A program made the translations under genes and the position numbers. Below the pieces are notes generated by a model. It was not told where the DNA came from. It worked only from the letters and a program-made list of their open reading frames with translations, and ran no database searches. From Exiguobacterium aurantiacum (lineage in GTDB: Bacteria; Bacillota; Bacilli; Exiguobacteriales; Exiguobacteriaceae), in NCBI RefSeq assembly GCF_024362205.1, contig NZ_CP101462.1, positions 92,501 to 147,500 on the forward strand: DNA of 55,000 nt, read 5' to 3'. Positions 1 to 11,110 of this stretch are shown here, piece by piece. How positions within the stretch are numbered: the first letter of the stretch is position 1; every line of letters starts with the position of its first letter.

Positions 1-2497
<2,497 letters not shown>

Positions 2498-2555
2498 TAG
2501 TCTAATGGTTTGTATGAATTGATGAGTCTTCAGTTTTGAGAGAACGATCTCTCTT

Positions 2556-2671
<116 letters not shown>

Positions 2672-2678
2672 CAACGCG

Positions 2679-2718
2679 AAGGACGATCAAGCATCTGCTT
2701 GGTCGTCCTTTTTTTTTG
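2679..2718 (+). terminator. rRNA operon terminator 1
   Basis: A near-perfect 14-bp stem (2679-2692 with 2697-2710) closes on a four-base loop and runs straight into nine T residues. It sits seven bases after 5S and is the expected intrinsic terminator of the rRNA operon. Confidence 0.93.
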
Positions 2719-2722
2719 TTTG

Positions 2723-2755
2723 AAGCGGTGTCGCAGTAGCGACATCGCTTTTCGT
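2723..2755 (+). terminator. rRNA operon terminator 2 (tandem)
   Basis: A second hairpin, AAGCGGTGTCGC paired with GCGACATCGCTT (2723-2734 with 2739-2750) around loop AGTA, is followed by TTCGTTTG. Its U-tract is weaker than that of the first terminator. Tandem terminators after rRNA operons are common. This one also insulates the ctsR promoter, whose -35 region begins right after it. Confidence 0.65.
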
Positions 2756-2783
2756 TTGCCTTTTTTTAAATCAATGATAGAAT
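2756..2783 (+). promoter_or_regulatory. SigA-type promoter of ctsR operon
   Basis: The -35 candidate TTGCCT (2756-2761) and the -10 TAGAAT (2778-2783) are separated by 16 nt. Transcription would start near 2790, inside the CtsR operator that follows. Confidence 0.6.
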
Positions 2784-2785
2784 AT

Positions 2786-2809
2786 AGTCAAAAGTCAAAG
2801 ATGGTCAGA
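2786..2809 (+). promoter_or_regulatory. CtsR operator (tandem heptads)
   Basis: AGTCAAA (2793-2799), spacer GAT, then GGTCAGA (2803-2809) matches the known CtsR box, two direct heptads RGTCAAA separated by NAN, with one mismatch in the second heptad. A further AGTCAAA (2786-2792) abuts it upstream, giving three heptads in phase. The operator covers the predicted +1, so CtsR binding would block initiation and autoregulate the operon. Confidence 0.85.
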
Positions 2810-2820
2810 GGGTGGTGGAG

Positions 2821-3288
2821 ATGAGAAACATATCGGATGTAATCGAACAGTATTTAAAGCAAGTGCTGAAGGAGAGCCAGGCCGAAGCGATTGAGATTAA
2901 ACGGCAAGATATCGCCAAGCGTTTCGAATGTGTTCCGTCTCAAATCAACTACGTCATAAACACACGTTTTACCGTCGAGAAAGGTTACCTGGTCGAGAGT
3001 AAGCGTGGAGGCGGGGGATATATTCGTATTCGTCGCGTGATTTTACATGAAAAGCAAGACGTATTGGCCAGTTTGATTGATATACTACACGATCATCCCC
3101 GTCTTTCAGAACAACTTGTCGAGAACATGTTGGTTCGTTTGTTTGAAGAAGGGATGTTAAGCGAAAGGGAAGTTCGTTTACTGTACCACTTGTTGTCAGA
3201 TGAAGCGCTCGGCTTAACCGCTGAGGACCGACATTTGATCAGGAGACAGCAATTACTCGCATTAATGAAGTTACTTAGTTACCATTGA
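2821..3288 (+). CDS. ctsR: CtsR, class III heat-shock repressor
   Basis: Represses clp genes and its own operon by binding heptad repeats, and releases DNA on heating. The 155-residue product has the family layout: a winged helix-turn-helix in residues 1-70, including FECVPSQINYVINTRF, and the glycine-rich wing RGGGGY at residues 62-67, the known thermosensor loop, followed by a C-terminal dimerisation domain that McsA/McsB and ClpCP act on. I chose ATG 2821 because it gives the family N-terminus (MRNISDVIEQYL) and has a GGTGG about five bases upstream. An in-frame GTG at 2812 would add three residues. It is the first gene of ctsR-mcsA-mcsB-clpC. Confidence 0.95.
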   Translation: MRNISDVIEQYLKQVLKESQAEAIEIKRQDIAKRFECVPSQINYVINTRFTVEKGYLVESKRGGGGYIRIRRVILHEKQDVLASLIDILHDHPRLSEQLVENMLVRLFEEGMLSEREVRLLYHLLSDEALGLTAEDRHLIRRQQLLALMKLLSYH

Positions 3289-3307
3289 CTGATGGAGGCA
3301 TACATCT

Positions 3308-3742
3308 ATGCTATGTGAACGATGCAAACGGCGACCTGCCGTCAATGAAATTCAAGTAGTGGAGAATGGCATTCCCGTAACGCGTAAACTATGTCGTAAT
3401 TGTACAGTAGAACTCATGTCAGGTTATGTACCGGTCGTGAAACGTTGTCCGACGTGTCAACTGACGCAAAACGAGCTGGCCCATCTACGAAAAGCTGGAT
3501 GTGCTACTTGTTATACGGTATTTCGTGACGAATTGATTAAAATCACTCGGCAGTACCAACAAGGCCATGATGTTCACGTCGGTTCGATGCCAGATGCGTT
3601 GCGCACACCCGATGAGCGAATCGAAGAGCGACTCCAAAAGTTAGCAGGGGAGTTACAACGAGCCGTCGAACAAGAAGATTATGAACGTGCAGCGCGAATT
3701 AAAAAAGAAATAATTCAGCTGAAAGGACAAGGTGAGGCATGA
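3308..3742 (+). CDS. mcsA: McsA, zinc-binding activator of the McsB arginine kinase
   Basis: McsA partners McsB and stimulates its kinase activity. The 144-residue protein carries four CxxC pairs (C3/C6, C29/C32, C47/C50, C65/C68), the expected zinc ligands, and a C-terminal UvrB/UvrC-type coiled segment (about residues 106-139, with EDYERAARIKKEI). It is shorter than the roughly 185 residues recalled for B. subtilis, apparently through a shorter linker, with both functional parts intact. A GGAGG at 3294-3298 serves ATG 3308. Its stop overlaps the start of mcsB, suggesting translational coupling. Confidence 0.93.
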   Translation: MLCERCKRRPAVNEIQVVENGIPVTRKLCRNCTVELMSGYVPVVKRCPTCQLTQNELAHLRKAGCATCYTVFRDELIKITRQYQQGHDVHVGSMPDALRTPDERIEERLQKLAGELQRAVEQEDYERAARIKKEIIQLKGQGEA

Positions 3743-4785
3743 TGGAACCATTTCTCAAGCATCCACTCGGTCCGAAGATGAAAGAGCGGGCGAAGCTTGA
3801 TGACTTAGTCATCTCAACTCGCATTCGTCTAGCGCGAAACTTAAAAGACACGGTCTTTTCTCCGGTCTTGTCTAAAGAAAGTCAACGTCAGCTCTGTCAA
3901 CGCATTGAAACGTCACTCGGTGGATTACAAGGTTTCGAATATTTGCACATGGGGGCCTACGATTTAGTAACCCGACAAGCGCTCGTCGAAAAACATTTGA
4001 TTAGCCCGACGATTGCTGGAAAAGAAGAAAGTGCCGTTTTCTTAAGTGAAGATGAAACAATCAGTGTGCTGATCAATGAAGAAGATCATTTACGCATCCA
4101 GACGTTACTTCCAGGTTATCAAGTGGAAGAAGCATTCGAACTCGCGAAACGAGTCGATGTCCTCTGTGGTGAGTCTCTCCCATACGCGTTTGACGAACAG
4201 CTCGGATATTTAACAACTTGCCCAAGCAATATCGGGACAGGACTTCGAGCGTCGGTGATGCTTCATCTCCCGGGTCTGACGTTAACAGGACGGATTACTC
4301 CTATACTGAAAGAACTTCGCAAACTCGGATATACGATTCGAGGACGGTATGGGGAAGGCAGCGACGCGGCGGGACGATTGTTTCAATTATCGAATCAGCG
4401 CACGCTTGGCAGTCATGAATCACAGTTGTTAACGGACTTTATGGAAGTTACGGAACAAGTCATCCAGGCTGAGCGACAAGCACGGGAAGAACTATTAGCT
4501 CGTAACCAAGACGAGTTAGAAGATCAGTTTTATCGCTCCTACGGAATTTTACGTTACGCGAAACTGTTATCATCGACAGAAGCGATTGAACGTCTGTCGG
4601 ATTTGCATTTGGCGAGTGACCTTGGTATTTTGTCAGACTGGAGCCCGCCCCAGTTCCACGAATTAATTGTAAAGCTCCAATCAGGTTTCCTACAAAAACA
4701 TTTCGGGAAAACATTATCTACGAAAGAACGAGATCGTGAACGAGCGACTCTCGTTCGTCGAACGTTAGATCATGGGTTAGTTTGA
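3739..4785 (+). CDS. mcsB: McsB, protein arginine kinase
   Basis: Phosphorylates arginines on CtsR and on aberrant proteins, marking them for ClpC-ClpP. It belongs to the phosphagen (guanidino) kinase fold. Visible landmarks are STRIRLARN at residues 26-34 (nucleotide-binding arginines), the catalytic cysteine C161 in TTCPSNIGTGLRASVM, and RGRYGEGSDA in the substrate/nucleotide loop. The 348 residues are slightly shorter than in B. subtilis (363, recalled), the difference being at the C-terminus. Starts at ATG 3739 (ATGA overlap with mcsA) or the adjacent ATG 3742 are both possible; AGGTGAGG lies just upstream. Confidence 0.95.
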   Translation: MMEPFLKHPLGPKMKERAKLDDLVISTRIRLARNLKDTVFSPVLSKESQRQLCQRIETSLGGLQGFEYLHMGAYDLVTRQALVEKHLISPTIAGKEESAVFLSEDETISVLINEEDHLRIQTLLPGYQVEEAFELAKRVDVLCGESLPYAFDEQLGYLTTCPSNIGTGLRASVMLHLPGLTLTGRITPILKELRKLGYTIRGRYGEGSDAAGRLFQLSNQRTLGSHESQLLTDFMEVTEQVIQAERQAREELLARNQDELEDQFYRSYGILRYAKLLSSTEAIERLSDLHLASDLGILSDWSPPQFHELIVKLQSGFLQKHFGKTLSTKERDRERATLVRRTLDHGLV

Positions 4786-4809
4786 TCCAACTTTAAGGAG
4801 GTTTTGTCA

Positions 4810-7245
4810 ATGATGTTTGGTCGATTTACAGAACGAGCTCAGCGCGTATTAGCTTTAGCACAAGAGGAAGCGGTACGACTTGGCCATCATAATATTGGTA
4901 CGGAACATATTTTACTCGGACTCGTCCGTGAAGGGGAAGGGATCGCCGCTAAGGCGTTGTTCGCCCTCGGACTCACGTCTGAAAAGATTCAACAAGAAGT
5001 AGAGGCGCTTATTGGCCGCGGATCAGAAAATGGCTCAACGATTCACTATACACCGCGTGCGAAAAAAGTAATCGAACTTTCGATGGATGAGGCTCGGAAG
5101 CTTGGACATTCTTACGTCGGGACCGAACACATTTTGCTCGGTGTAATTCGTGAAGGCGAAGGTGTGGCGGCTCGTGTCTTGAACAACCTTGGAGTCAGCT
5201 TGACGAAGGCGCGTCAGCAAGTGCTTCAACTCTTGGGGAACACGGAATCCTCTTCCAATGCGTCACAACCTGGAACGAGTGCTGCGACACCAACGCTCGA
5301 CGGTTTGGCGCGTGATTTGACCCAACAGGCTCGTGAGTCGCGACTTGACCCAGTCATCGGCCGCGCTGGCGAGATCCAACGCGTCATTGAGGTGTTGTCA
5401 CGCCGGACGAAAAATAACCCGGTCCTCATCGGGGAACCAGGGGTCGGGAAGACGGCAGTCGTGGAAGGGCTCGCTCAACAAATCATCAACAATGAAGTAC
5501 CGGAAACACTTCGCAACAAACGTGTGATGGTACTCGATATGGGGACACTCGTCGCCGGAACGAAGTATCGCGGTGAATTTGAGGACCGATTGAAAAAGGT
5601 AATGGATGAGATTCGCCAAGCCGGGAACGTCATTCTTTTCATCGACGAGTTGCACACATTGATTGGTGCTGGTGGCGCTGAAGGCGCAATCGACGCATCG
5701 AACATTTTGAAACCGTCACTCGCGCGTGGGGAACTCCAATGTATCGGAGCGACGACACTTGATGAGTACCGGAAATATATCGAGAAAGATGCGGCACTCG
5801 AACGTCGGTTCCAACCGATTCAAGTGAATGAACCGACAACGGATGAGGCAGAACAAATCCTCTTCGGGTTGCGTGACCGCTACGAGGCGCACCATCGCGT
5901 CACGATCACAGATGAAGCGATTCATGAAGCTGTCGTTCTCTCGGACCGTTACATCTCGGACCGTTTCCTTCCGGATAAAGCGATCGACCTTGTCGATGAG
6001 GCTGCTTCAAAAGTGAGACTTCGTTCGTTTACGGCGCCACCAAACTTGAAAGAACTTGAAGCTCGTCTCGAGTCGATTCGCAAAGAGAAAGATTCGGCTG
6101 TTCAGAGTCAGGAGTTCGAAAAGGCTGCATCGCTACGAGACACGGAACAAAAACTTCGTGATGAGCTCGAACAGCTCAAGTCGGAATGGCAGAACAAGCA
6201 AGGGAACGAAAAGCTTGAAGTGACGAAAGAAGATATCGCTCAAGTCGTTGCCAACTGGACGGGTGTCCCGGTGACAAAAATCGCCGAAGAAGAGACGGAC
6301 CGTCTCCTAAAACTTGAATCGATTCTACACGGTCGTGTCATCGGTCAAGATGAGGCCGTCAAATCGATTTCACGGGCGATTCGCCGGGCCCGTGCCGGCT
6401 TGAAAGATCCGAAACGTCCGATTGGTTCATTCGTCTTCCTCGGGCCGACGGGTGTCGGGAAAACCGAGTTGGCTCGTGCTGTGGCTGAAGCGTTGTTCGG
6501 TGACGAAGACGCCATCATCCGCATCGACATGTCGGAGTACATGGAGAAACACGCGACGAGTCGTCTCGTCGGGTCACCTCCGGGTTACGTCGGCTATGAA
6601 GAAGGCGGTCAATTGACAGAGAAAGTTCGCCGCAAGCCATATTCAGTCATCTTGCTTGATGAGATTGAGAAGGCCCACCCTGAAGTATTCAACATCTTGC
6701 TTCAAGTGCTCGACGACGGTCGCTTGACCGACTCGAAAGGACGTACGGTCGACTTCCGGAACACGGTCATCATCATGACATCTAACGTCGGTGCGGCAGC
6801 CCTCAAACGTAATAAATACGTCGGGTTCACTGTCGAAGATGACGTGAAACGTGAGTATACTGAAATGAAAGATAAAGTGATGGAAGAGTTGAAGAAAGCG
6901 TTCCGTCCTGAGTTCTTGAACCGGATTGACGAGATCACGGTCTTCCACTCGCTCCAAAAAGAACACATCCAAGAAATCGTTAAGCTCATGGCAGAGACAC
7001 TTACAAAACGTCTCGGGGAACAAGGGATTGATTTCAGCTTGACCGAATCAGCGCTCGAGAAAATTGCTGAAGTCGGTTACGATCCTGAGTATGGCGCTCG
7101 TCCACTTCGCCGTGCCCTCCAACGTGAAGTCGAGGACCGACTCTCAGAGTCGATGCTCAGCGGAAGCATCACGAAAGGCAGCAAGGTGGCGCTAGATGTA
7201 CAAGACGGCGAATTCGTCGTTCGAAATGAAGGTGTCGTTCAGTAA
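4810..7245 (+). CDS. clpC: ClpC, AAA+ unfoldase of the ClpCP protease
   Basis: Hsp100 ATPase that unfolds substrates, including arginine-phosphorylated ones and CtsR, and feeds them to ClpP. The 811 residues contain two N-terminal Clp repeats (about 1-145), AAA1 with Walker A GEPGVGKT (208-215) and Walker B acids D279/E280, a UVR-like middle domain (about 425-450, [12 protein letters not shown]) that binds adaptors, and AAA2 with Walker A GPTGVGKT (545-552). AAGGAGG (4795-4801) is well spaced for ATG 4810, giving the family N-terminus [15 protein letters not shown] at 4804 is in frame but unnecessary. It is the last gene before a strong terminator. Confidence 0.97.
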   Translation: MMFGRFTERAQRVLALAQEEAVRLGHHNIGTEHILLGLVREGEGIAAKALFALGLTSEKIQQEVEALIGRGSENGSTIHYTPRAKKVIELSMDEARKLGHSYVGTEHILLGVIREGEGVAARVLNNLGVSLTKARQQVLQLLGNTESSSNASQPGTSAATPTLDGLARDLTQQARESRLDPVIGRAGEIQRVIEVLSRRTKNNPVLIGEPGVGKTAVVEGLAQQIINNEVPETLRNKRVMVLDMGTLVAGTKYRGEFEDRLKKVMDEIRQAGNVILFIDELHTLIGAGGAEGAIDASNILKPSLARGELQCIGATTLDEYRKYIEKDAALERRFQPIQVNEPTTDEAEQILFGLRDRYEAHHRVTITDEAIHEAVVLSDRYISDRFLPDKAIDLVDEAASKVRLRSFTAPPNLKELEARLESIRKEKDSAVQSQEFEKAASLRDTEQKLRDELEQLKSEWQNKQGNEKLEVTKEDIAQVVANWTGVPVTKIAEEETDRLLKLESILHGRVIGQDEAVKSISRAIRRARAGLKDPKRPIGSFVFLGPTGVGKTELARAVAEALFGDEDAIIRIDMSEYMEKHATSRLVGSPPGYVGYEEGGQLTEKVRRKPYSVILLDEIEKAHPEVFNILLQVLDDGRLTDSKGRTVDFRNTVIIMTSNVGAAALKRNKYVGFTVEDDVKREYTEMKDKVMEELKKAFRPEFLNRIDEITVFHSLQKEHIQEIVKLMAETLTKRLGEQGIDFSLTESALEKIAEVGYDPEYGARPLRRALQREVEDRLSESMLSGSITKGSKVALDVQDGEFVVRNEGVVQ

Positions 7246-7251
7246 ATACAA

Positions 7252-7282
7252 GGCTCCCTCTCTCTTGTGAGGGGGCTTTTTT
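7252..7282 (+). terminator. Terminator after clpC
   Basis: GCTCCCTC paired with GAGGGGGC (eight pairs, one wobble) is followed by six T residues. It separates the heat-shock operon from radA, which may therefore depend on read-through or on an unrecognised promoter. Confidence 0.85.
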
Positions 7283-7299
7283 AGACGGAAAGGAACATC

Positions 7300-8676
7300 A
7301 TGGCAAAAATTAAAACGAAGTACGTATGTCAGTCATGCGGGTACGAATCCGCAAAATGGATGGGACGTTGCCCAGGTTGTAATGAATGGAACACGCTCGT
7401 CGAAGAGTTTGTCGAAGAGAAAAAGGCGAAACGGGGTGCCGCGTTCGTCCATAGTTCTTCTAGACAATTGAAACCGGAACGTCTATCAGACGTCGTATCG
7501 CAAGAAGAGACGCGCGTCCACACAAATAGCCAAGAGTTTGACCGCGTGCTCGGGGGTGGGATAGTGCCAGGTTCACTCGTCCTCGTCGGTGGGGACCCAG
7601 GGATCGGGAAATCGACGATCCTCCTTCAAGTGAGCGCCCACCTCGCCCACAGTGGGCGGAAAGTGCTCTACATTTCCGGTGAAGAGTCACTCAAACAGAC
7701 AAAACTCCGGGCGGAACGTCTCGGTCTCCCGACCGAAGACTTATACGTCCTCGCCGAGACGGACATGTTGATGATCGAACGGGTCATCGATGAAGAAGAA
7801 CCAGGGTTCGTCATCATCGACTCGATTCAAACCGTCTATATGGACGAGATTCAATCGGCTCCGGGGAGTGTCGCCCAAGTCCGAGAATGTACGGCAGCGC
7901 TCATGAAAATCGCTAAAACACGAGGAGTGGCTGTCTTTATCGTCGGTCACGTGACAAAACAAGGTTCGATCGCGGGACCTCGTCTACTCGAGCACATGGT
8001 CGACGCCGTGCTTTACTTCGAGGGGGAACGTCATCATACGTTCCGCATTTTACGGGCCGTGAAAAACCGATTCGGCTCGACGAACGAGATCGGCATCTTT
8101 GAAATGAAAGAAGGCGGGCTCGAAGAAGTGCTCAATCCGTCTGAAATCTTCTTGGAAGAACGAACTGCTGGCGTCTCAGGCTCCACTGTCGTCGCCTCGA
8201 TGGAAGGGACGCGGACCGTGCTCGTCGAGCTACAGGCGCTCATCTCGCCGACCTCGTTCGGGAACCCGCGCCGGATGGCGACAGGAATCGATCAGAACCG
8301 GGTTGCGCTCCTCATGGCCGTGCTCGAGAAGCGTTCGGGTCTCTTGCTCCAAACACAAGATGCCTATTTGAAAGCGGCGGGTGGCGTCAAATTGGATGAG
8401 CCGGCCATCGACTTGGCGATTTGTATCTCGATCGCATCAAGCTTCCGGGATCGTCCGACTCGTCCGACGGATGTGTGTATCGGGGAAGTCGGCTTGACCG
8501 GTGAAGTCCGGCGTGTGTCCCGGATTGAGCAACGTGTCGCCGAAGCGGCCAAGCTCGGATTCACGCGGGCCATCATTCCGAAAAACAACCTCGGGGGCTG
8601 GACGGCCCCACCTGGCATCGATGTCGTCGGTGTCAGTACTGTGGATGAAGCGCTCCAACTCGCTATCCCGTTCTGA
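7300..8676 (+). CDS. radA: RadA/Sms, DNA repair and recombination ATPase
   Basis: RecA-related ATPase that promotes branch migration during recombinational repair. The 458 residues show the diagnostic order: zinc finger (C10, C13, C24, C27), Walker [11 protein letters not shown] (97-106), the RadA-specific KNRFG motif (255-259), and a C-terminal Lon-protease-like domain without peptidase function (from about residue 285). AAAGGA at 7289-7294 serves ATG 7300. In Bacillus it is followed by disA; here the next gene is yacL. Confidence 0.97.
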   Translation: MAKIKTKYVCQSCGYESAKWMGRCPGCNEWNTLVEEFVEEKKAKRGAAFVHSSSRQLKPERLSDVVSQEETRVHTNSQEFDRVLGGGIVPGSLVLVGGDPGIGKSTILLQVSAHLAHSGRKVLYISGEESLKQTKLRAERLGLPTEDLYVLAETDMLMIERVIDEEEPGFVIIDSIQTVYMDEIQSAPGSVAQVRECTAALMKIAKTRGVAVFIVGHVTKQGSIAGPRLLEHMVDAVLYFEGERHHTFRILRAVKNRFGSTNEIGIFEMKEGGLEEVLNPSEIFLEERTAGVSGSTVVASMEGTRTVLVELQALISPTSFGNPRRMATGIDQNRVALLMAVLEKRSGLLLQTQDAYLKAAGGVKLDEPAIDLAICISIASSFRDRPTRPTDVCIGEVGLTGEVRRVSRIEQRVAEAAKLGFTRAIIPKNNLGGWTAPPGIDVVGVSTVDEALQLAIPF

Positions 8677-8730
8677 CGGGCGCTTCCGGCAGTTTTTAAC
8701 GCTTTGTAACGAACGCTTTCAAAAGAACCG

Positions 8731-8739
8731 TGTTACAAT
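8731..8739 (+). promoter_or_regulatory. Extended -10 promoter candidate for yacL
   Basis: TGTTACAAT gives TG-n followed by TACAAT, a good extended -10 element in the radA-yacL gap. No convincing -35 hexamer is present at 16-18 nt. A direct repeat AACGCTTT (8699-8706 and 8712-8719) lies just upstream. Confidence 0.45.
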
Positions 8740-8790
8740 GAAAGTGTTAATTTCTTGAAATTTTAATTCATAATAAAGGAGGTGGAATGA

Positions 8791-9855
8791 GTGAAGATTG
8801 CTGTACGAATCGGATTTATTTTGATCGGACTCGTCGTCGGTTGGTTTGGTATTATCGAAGCGATGTTGTTATTAGGTGACCTCGGAGTGAGCGTACCGGC
8901 TTGGTTGACGATTCCTTACGTAGCTAGTTTGATTGGTGGACTTATCTTCTTCATTCTTAGTTTATTCTTGACCGATGGGGTCGTTAAATTTATCCGTTTT
9001 ATCGAAGAACGGCTCGTCCGTTTACCGGTCGGTGATATTTTGTTTGGCTCGATCGGATTGATTATCGGTTTGTTGATCGCCTTTTTGATCAGTGTTTCAT
9101 TAGAAGTGACGAATATCTTCTTGCTCAGCAAGATTGTGCCGATTTTTGTGACTGCTCTGTTCGGTTACTTCGGTTTCGCCGTCGGTTACCGGAAGCGGAA
9201 CGAATGGATTAAACTGTTCGTCAAAAGTGAACGAGAGAAGCCGGCCGCGGAACCATTGCGCCGCTCGAACGATAAGATATTGGATACGAGCGTCATCATC
9301 GACGGTCGGATTGCCGACATTTCGAAGACCGGTTTCATCGAAGGGACGCTCATCGTGCCTCAATTCGTCATCGGCGAACTTCAATATATTGCCGATTCAT
9401 CGGATACGTTGAAACGGAACCGTGGGCGTCGAGGCCTCGATATATTGAAGGAGTTGCAAGACAACGACCGCATCGAAGTCGAGATTTATGACGGCGATTT
9501 CGAAGACGTCGCCGAAGTAGACATCAAATTGATCAAGTTGGCCGAGTTGAAAAAAGGTATCGTCGTGACGAACGACTACAACTTGAACAAAGTGTGTGAA
9601 GTTCGGAACGTCCCAGTGTTGAATATTAACGATTTGGCCAATTCGGTCAAACAGATCGTCATCCCGGGAGAAGAGATGGTCGTGACGGTCATTAAAGAAG
9701 GAAAAGAACAAAATCAAGGTGTCGCCTATCTCGAAGACGGCACGATGGTCGTCGTTGAAGGTGGGCGCAAGCTGATTTCGAAGACGTTGCCTGTTGTCGT
9801 GACGAGCGTGCTTCAAACCTCGGCTGGCCGTATGATTTTTGCTCGTCCTGAATAA
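8791..9855 (+). CDS. yacL: YacL family membrane protein with PIN and TRAM domains
   Basis: Conserved Firmicute protein of unsettled function. The 354 residues divide into an N-terminal membrane part with about four hydrophobic helices (residues 1-135), a cytosolic PIN-like nuclease domain (about 155-270, beginning KILDTSVIIDGRIADI, with the acidic pattern of PIN active sites and TNDYNLN near its end), and a TRAM RNA-binding domain (about 285-345). Start GTG 8791 follows AAAGGAGGTGG (8776-8786). An ATG at 8787 is out of frame. The PIN plus TRAM combination suggests a membrane-tethered RNase, which is inference. Confidence 0.88.
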   Translation: MKIAVRIGFILIGLVVGWFGIIEAMLLLGDLGVSVPAWLTIPYVASLIGGLIFFILSLFLTDGVVKFIRFIEERLVRLPVGDILFGSIGLIIGLLIAFLISVSLEVTNIFLLSKIVPIFVTALFGYFGFAVGYRKRNEWIKLFVKSEREKPAAEPLRRSNDKILDTSVIIDGRIADISKTGFIEGTLIVPQFVIGELQYIADSSDTLKRNRGRRGLDILKELQDNDRIEVEIYDGDFEDVAEVDIKLIKLAELKKGIVVTNDYNLNKVCEVRNVPVLNINDLANSVKQIVIPGEEMVVTVIKEGKEQNQGVAYLEDGTMVVVEGGRKLISKTLPVVVTSVLQTSAGRMIFARPE

Positions 9856-9861
9856 GTATGG

Positions 9862-9891
9862 AAAAAGAGACGCATCAGCGCTCTCTTTTTT
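9862..9891 (+). terminator. Terminator-like hairpin between yacL and ispD
   Basis: AAAAAGAGACGC (9862-9873) pairs with GCG-C-TCTCTTTTT (9878-9890) with one bulged C; the 3' arm is itself T-rich. It lies inside the longer ispD frame that would start at 9858, which argues against that start. Confidence 0.5.
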
Positions 9892-9911
9892 CACGAACAG
9901 AGGTGAATGGA

Positions 9912-10592
9912 ATGGTGCGTTATACGGTGGTCATCCCAGCCGCGGGTAAAGGAAAGCGGATGGGAGCCGATGAGAATAAATTGATGCTGACGCTACAAGG
10001 AAAACCGATTATCGTCTGGACGGTCGAGGCGTTCTCGAAAGATGCATGGTGTGAGCGCATCGTTCTCGCTGTGCGCCCCGAGGAACAAGGTTGGTTCGAG
10101 CGACAGTTGTATCATCTAGAGACCCCGATCACATACGTGACGGGTGGGGAAGAACGACAACAGAGCGTTCGGGCCGGTTTACAAGTCGTCGACCCAAATG
10201 GCATCGTTTTGATTCATGACGGGGCACGGCCGTTCGTACGTATCGATCAACTTCACGCTATCGCGGAAGCAGCCGAGACGGAAGGTGCGATTCTCGCCGT
10301 CCCGGTCAAAGATACGGTCAAACAAGTCACAGCCGGACAAATCAAACAGACGGTGCCACGTGAGGCGCTATGGCTGGCGCAAACCCCACAGGCATTTCCC
10401 GCAGCTGACATCCGAGCGGTCCATAACCAGGCAGAAAGGTCCGGATTCATCGGGACGGACGATGCGAGTTTATTCGAGTGGGCAGGCAAAAAAGTGACTG
10501 TGCTTACAGGTGACTATCACAACATTAAAATGACGACCCCAGAAGATTTATTGTTTGGTGAAGCGATTTTAACGAAGGAGGACTATCAATGA
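9912..10592 (+). CDS. ispD: IspD, 2-C-methyl-D-erythritol 4-phosphate cytidylyltransferase
   Basis: Transfers CMP to MEP in the non-mevalonate isoprenoid pathway. The 226-residue product has the GT-A cytidylyltransferase signature [10 protein letters not shown] (about residues 8-17), DGARPFV, the VKDTVK strand and TDDASL near the C-terminus. ATG 9912 has AGAGGTGA upstream and gives the family N-terminus. The in-frame ATG 9858 would add 18 residues encoded through a hairpin and lacks a ribosome binding site. The stop overlaps ispF by four bases, coupling consecutive-pathway enzymes. Confidence 0.95.
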   Translation: MVRYTVVIPAAGKGKRMGADENKLMLTLQGKPIIVWTVEAFSKDAWCERIVLAVRPEEQGWFERQLYHLETPITYVTGGEERQQSVRAGLQVVDPNGIVLIHDGARPFVRIDQLHAIAEAAETEGAILAVPVKDTVKQVTAGQIKQTVPREALWLAQTPQAFPAADIRAVHNQAERSGFIGTDDASLFEWAGKKVTVLTGDYHNIKMTTPEDLLFGEAILTKEDYQ

Positions 10593-11062
10593 GAATCGGA
10601 CAAGGATTTGATGTACATGCGTTCGCCGAAGGGCGTCCGCTCATTTTGGGAGGCATTGAGATTCCGCATGACCGTGGCTTGCTTGGCCACTCGGACGCGG
10701 ACGTCTTGTTGCATACGATTGCCGACGCAGCGCTCGGAGCGATTGCAGCGGGGGATATTGGCAAGCATTTCCCGGACACGGACCCTGAGTTTAAGGATGC
10801 AGACTCGAAAGTGTTGTTACAACACGTCTGGCAACTCGTCAAAGCAGAAGGCTATGTGCTTGGCAACGTCGATGCGACGGTGATGGCGGAACGACCGAAG
10901 CTCCGAACGTACATCGACGACATGCGAGCGGTTATCGCCGAGTTGCTTGAAGCGGATATCAGCCAAGTGAACGTCAAAGCGACGACGACTGAAAAGCTCG
11001 GCTTCACAGGACGTGAAGAAGGAATTGCCGCTCAGGCGGTCATCCTGCTCAACCGCGCTTGA
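10589..11062 (+). CDS. ispF: IspF, 2-C-methyl-D-erythritol 2,4-cyclodiphosphate synthase
   Basis: Cyclises CDP-ME 2-phosphate to MEcPP in the MEP pathway as a zinc-dependent trimer. The 157 residues start with the metal-binding motif [10 protein letters not shown] (D8, H10), followed by [12 protein letters not shown], the FPDTDPEFK loop and the C-terminal [17 protein letters not shown] motif. Length is normal for the family. AAGGAGG at 10575-10581 serves ATG 10589, which overlaps the ispD stop. Confidence 0.97.
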   Translation: MRIGQGFDVHAFAEGRPLILGGIEIPHDRGLLGHSDADVLLHTIADAALGAIAAGDIGKHFPDTDPEFKDADSKVLLQHVWQLVKAEGYVLGNVDATVMAERPKLRTYIDDMRAVIAELLEADISQVNVKATTTEKLGFTGREEGIAAQAVILLNRA

Positions 11063-11068
11063 CAAAAG

Positions 11069-11077
11069 TGGTATACT
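11069..11077 (+). promoter_or_regulatory. Extended -10 promoter candidate for gltX
   Basis: TGGTATACT is a strong extended -10 (TG-G-TATACT) 34 nt before gltX. A TTGACA at 11059-11064 overlaps the ispF stop but is only seven bases away, too close to serve as its -35. Confidence 0.55.
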
Positions 11078-11110
11078 ATTTGGGCAGAAGAGAAGAAAGG
11101 TGGAAATATT

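Noticed and set aside
11059-11077. TTGACA plus TATACT read as one promoter before gltX
   Set aside because: The hexamers are only seven bases apart; the -10 with its TG extension was kept and the TTGACA discarded.
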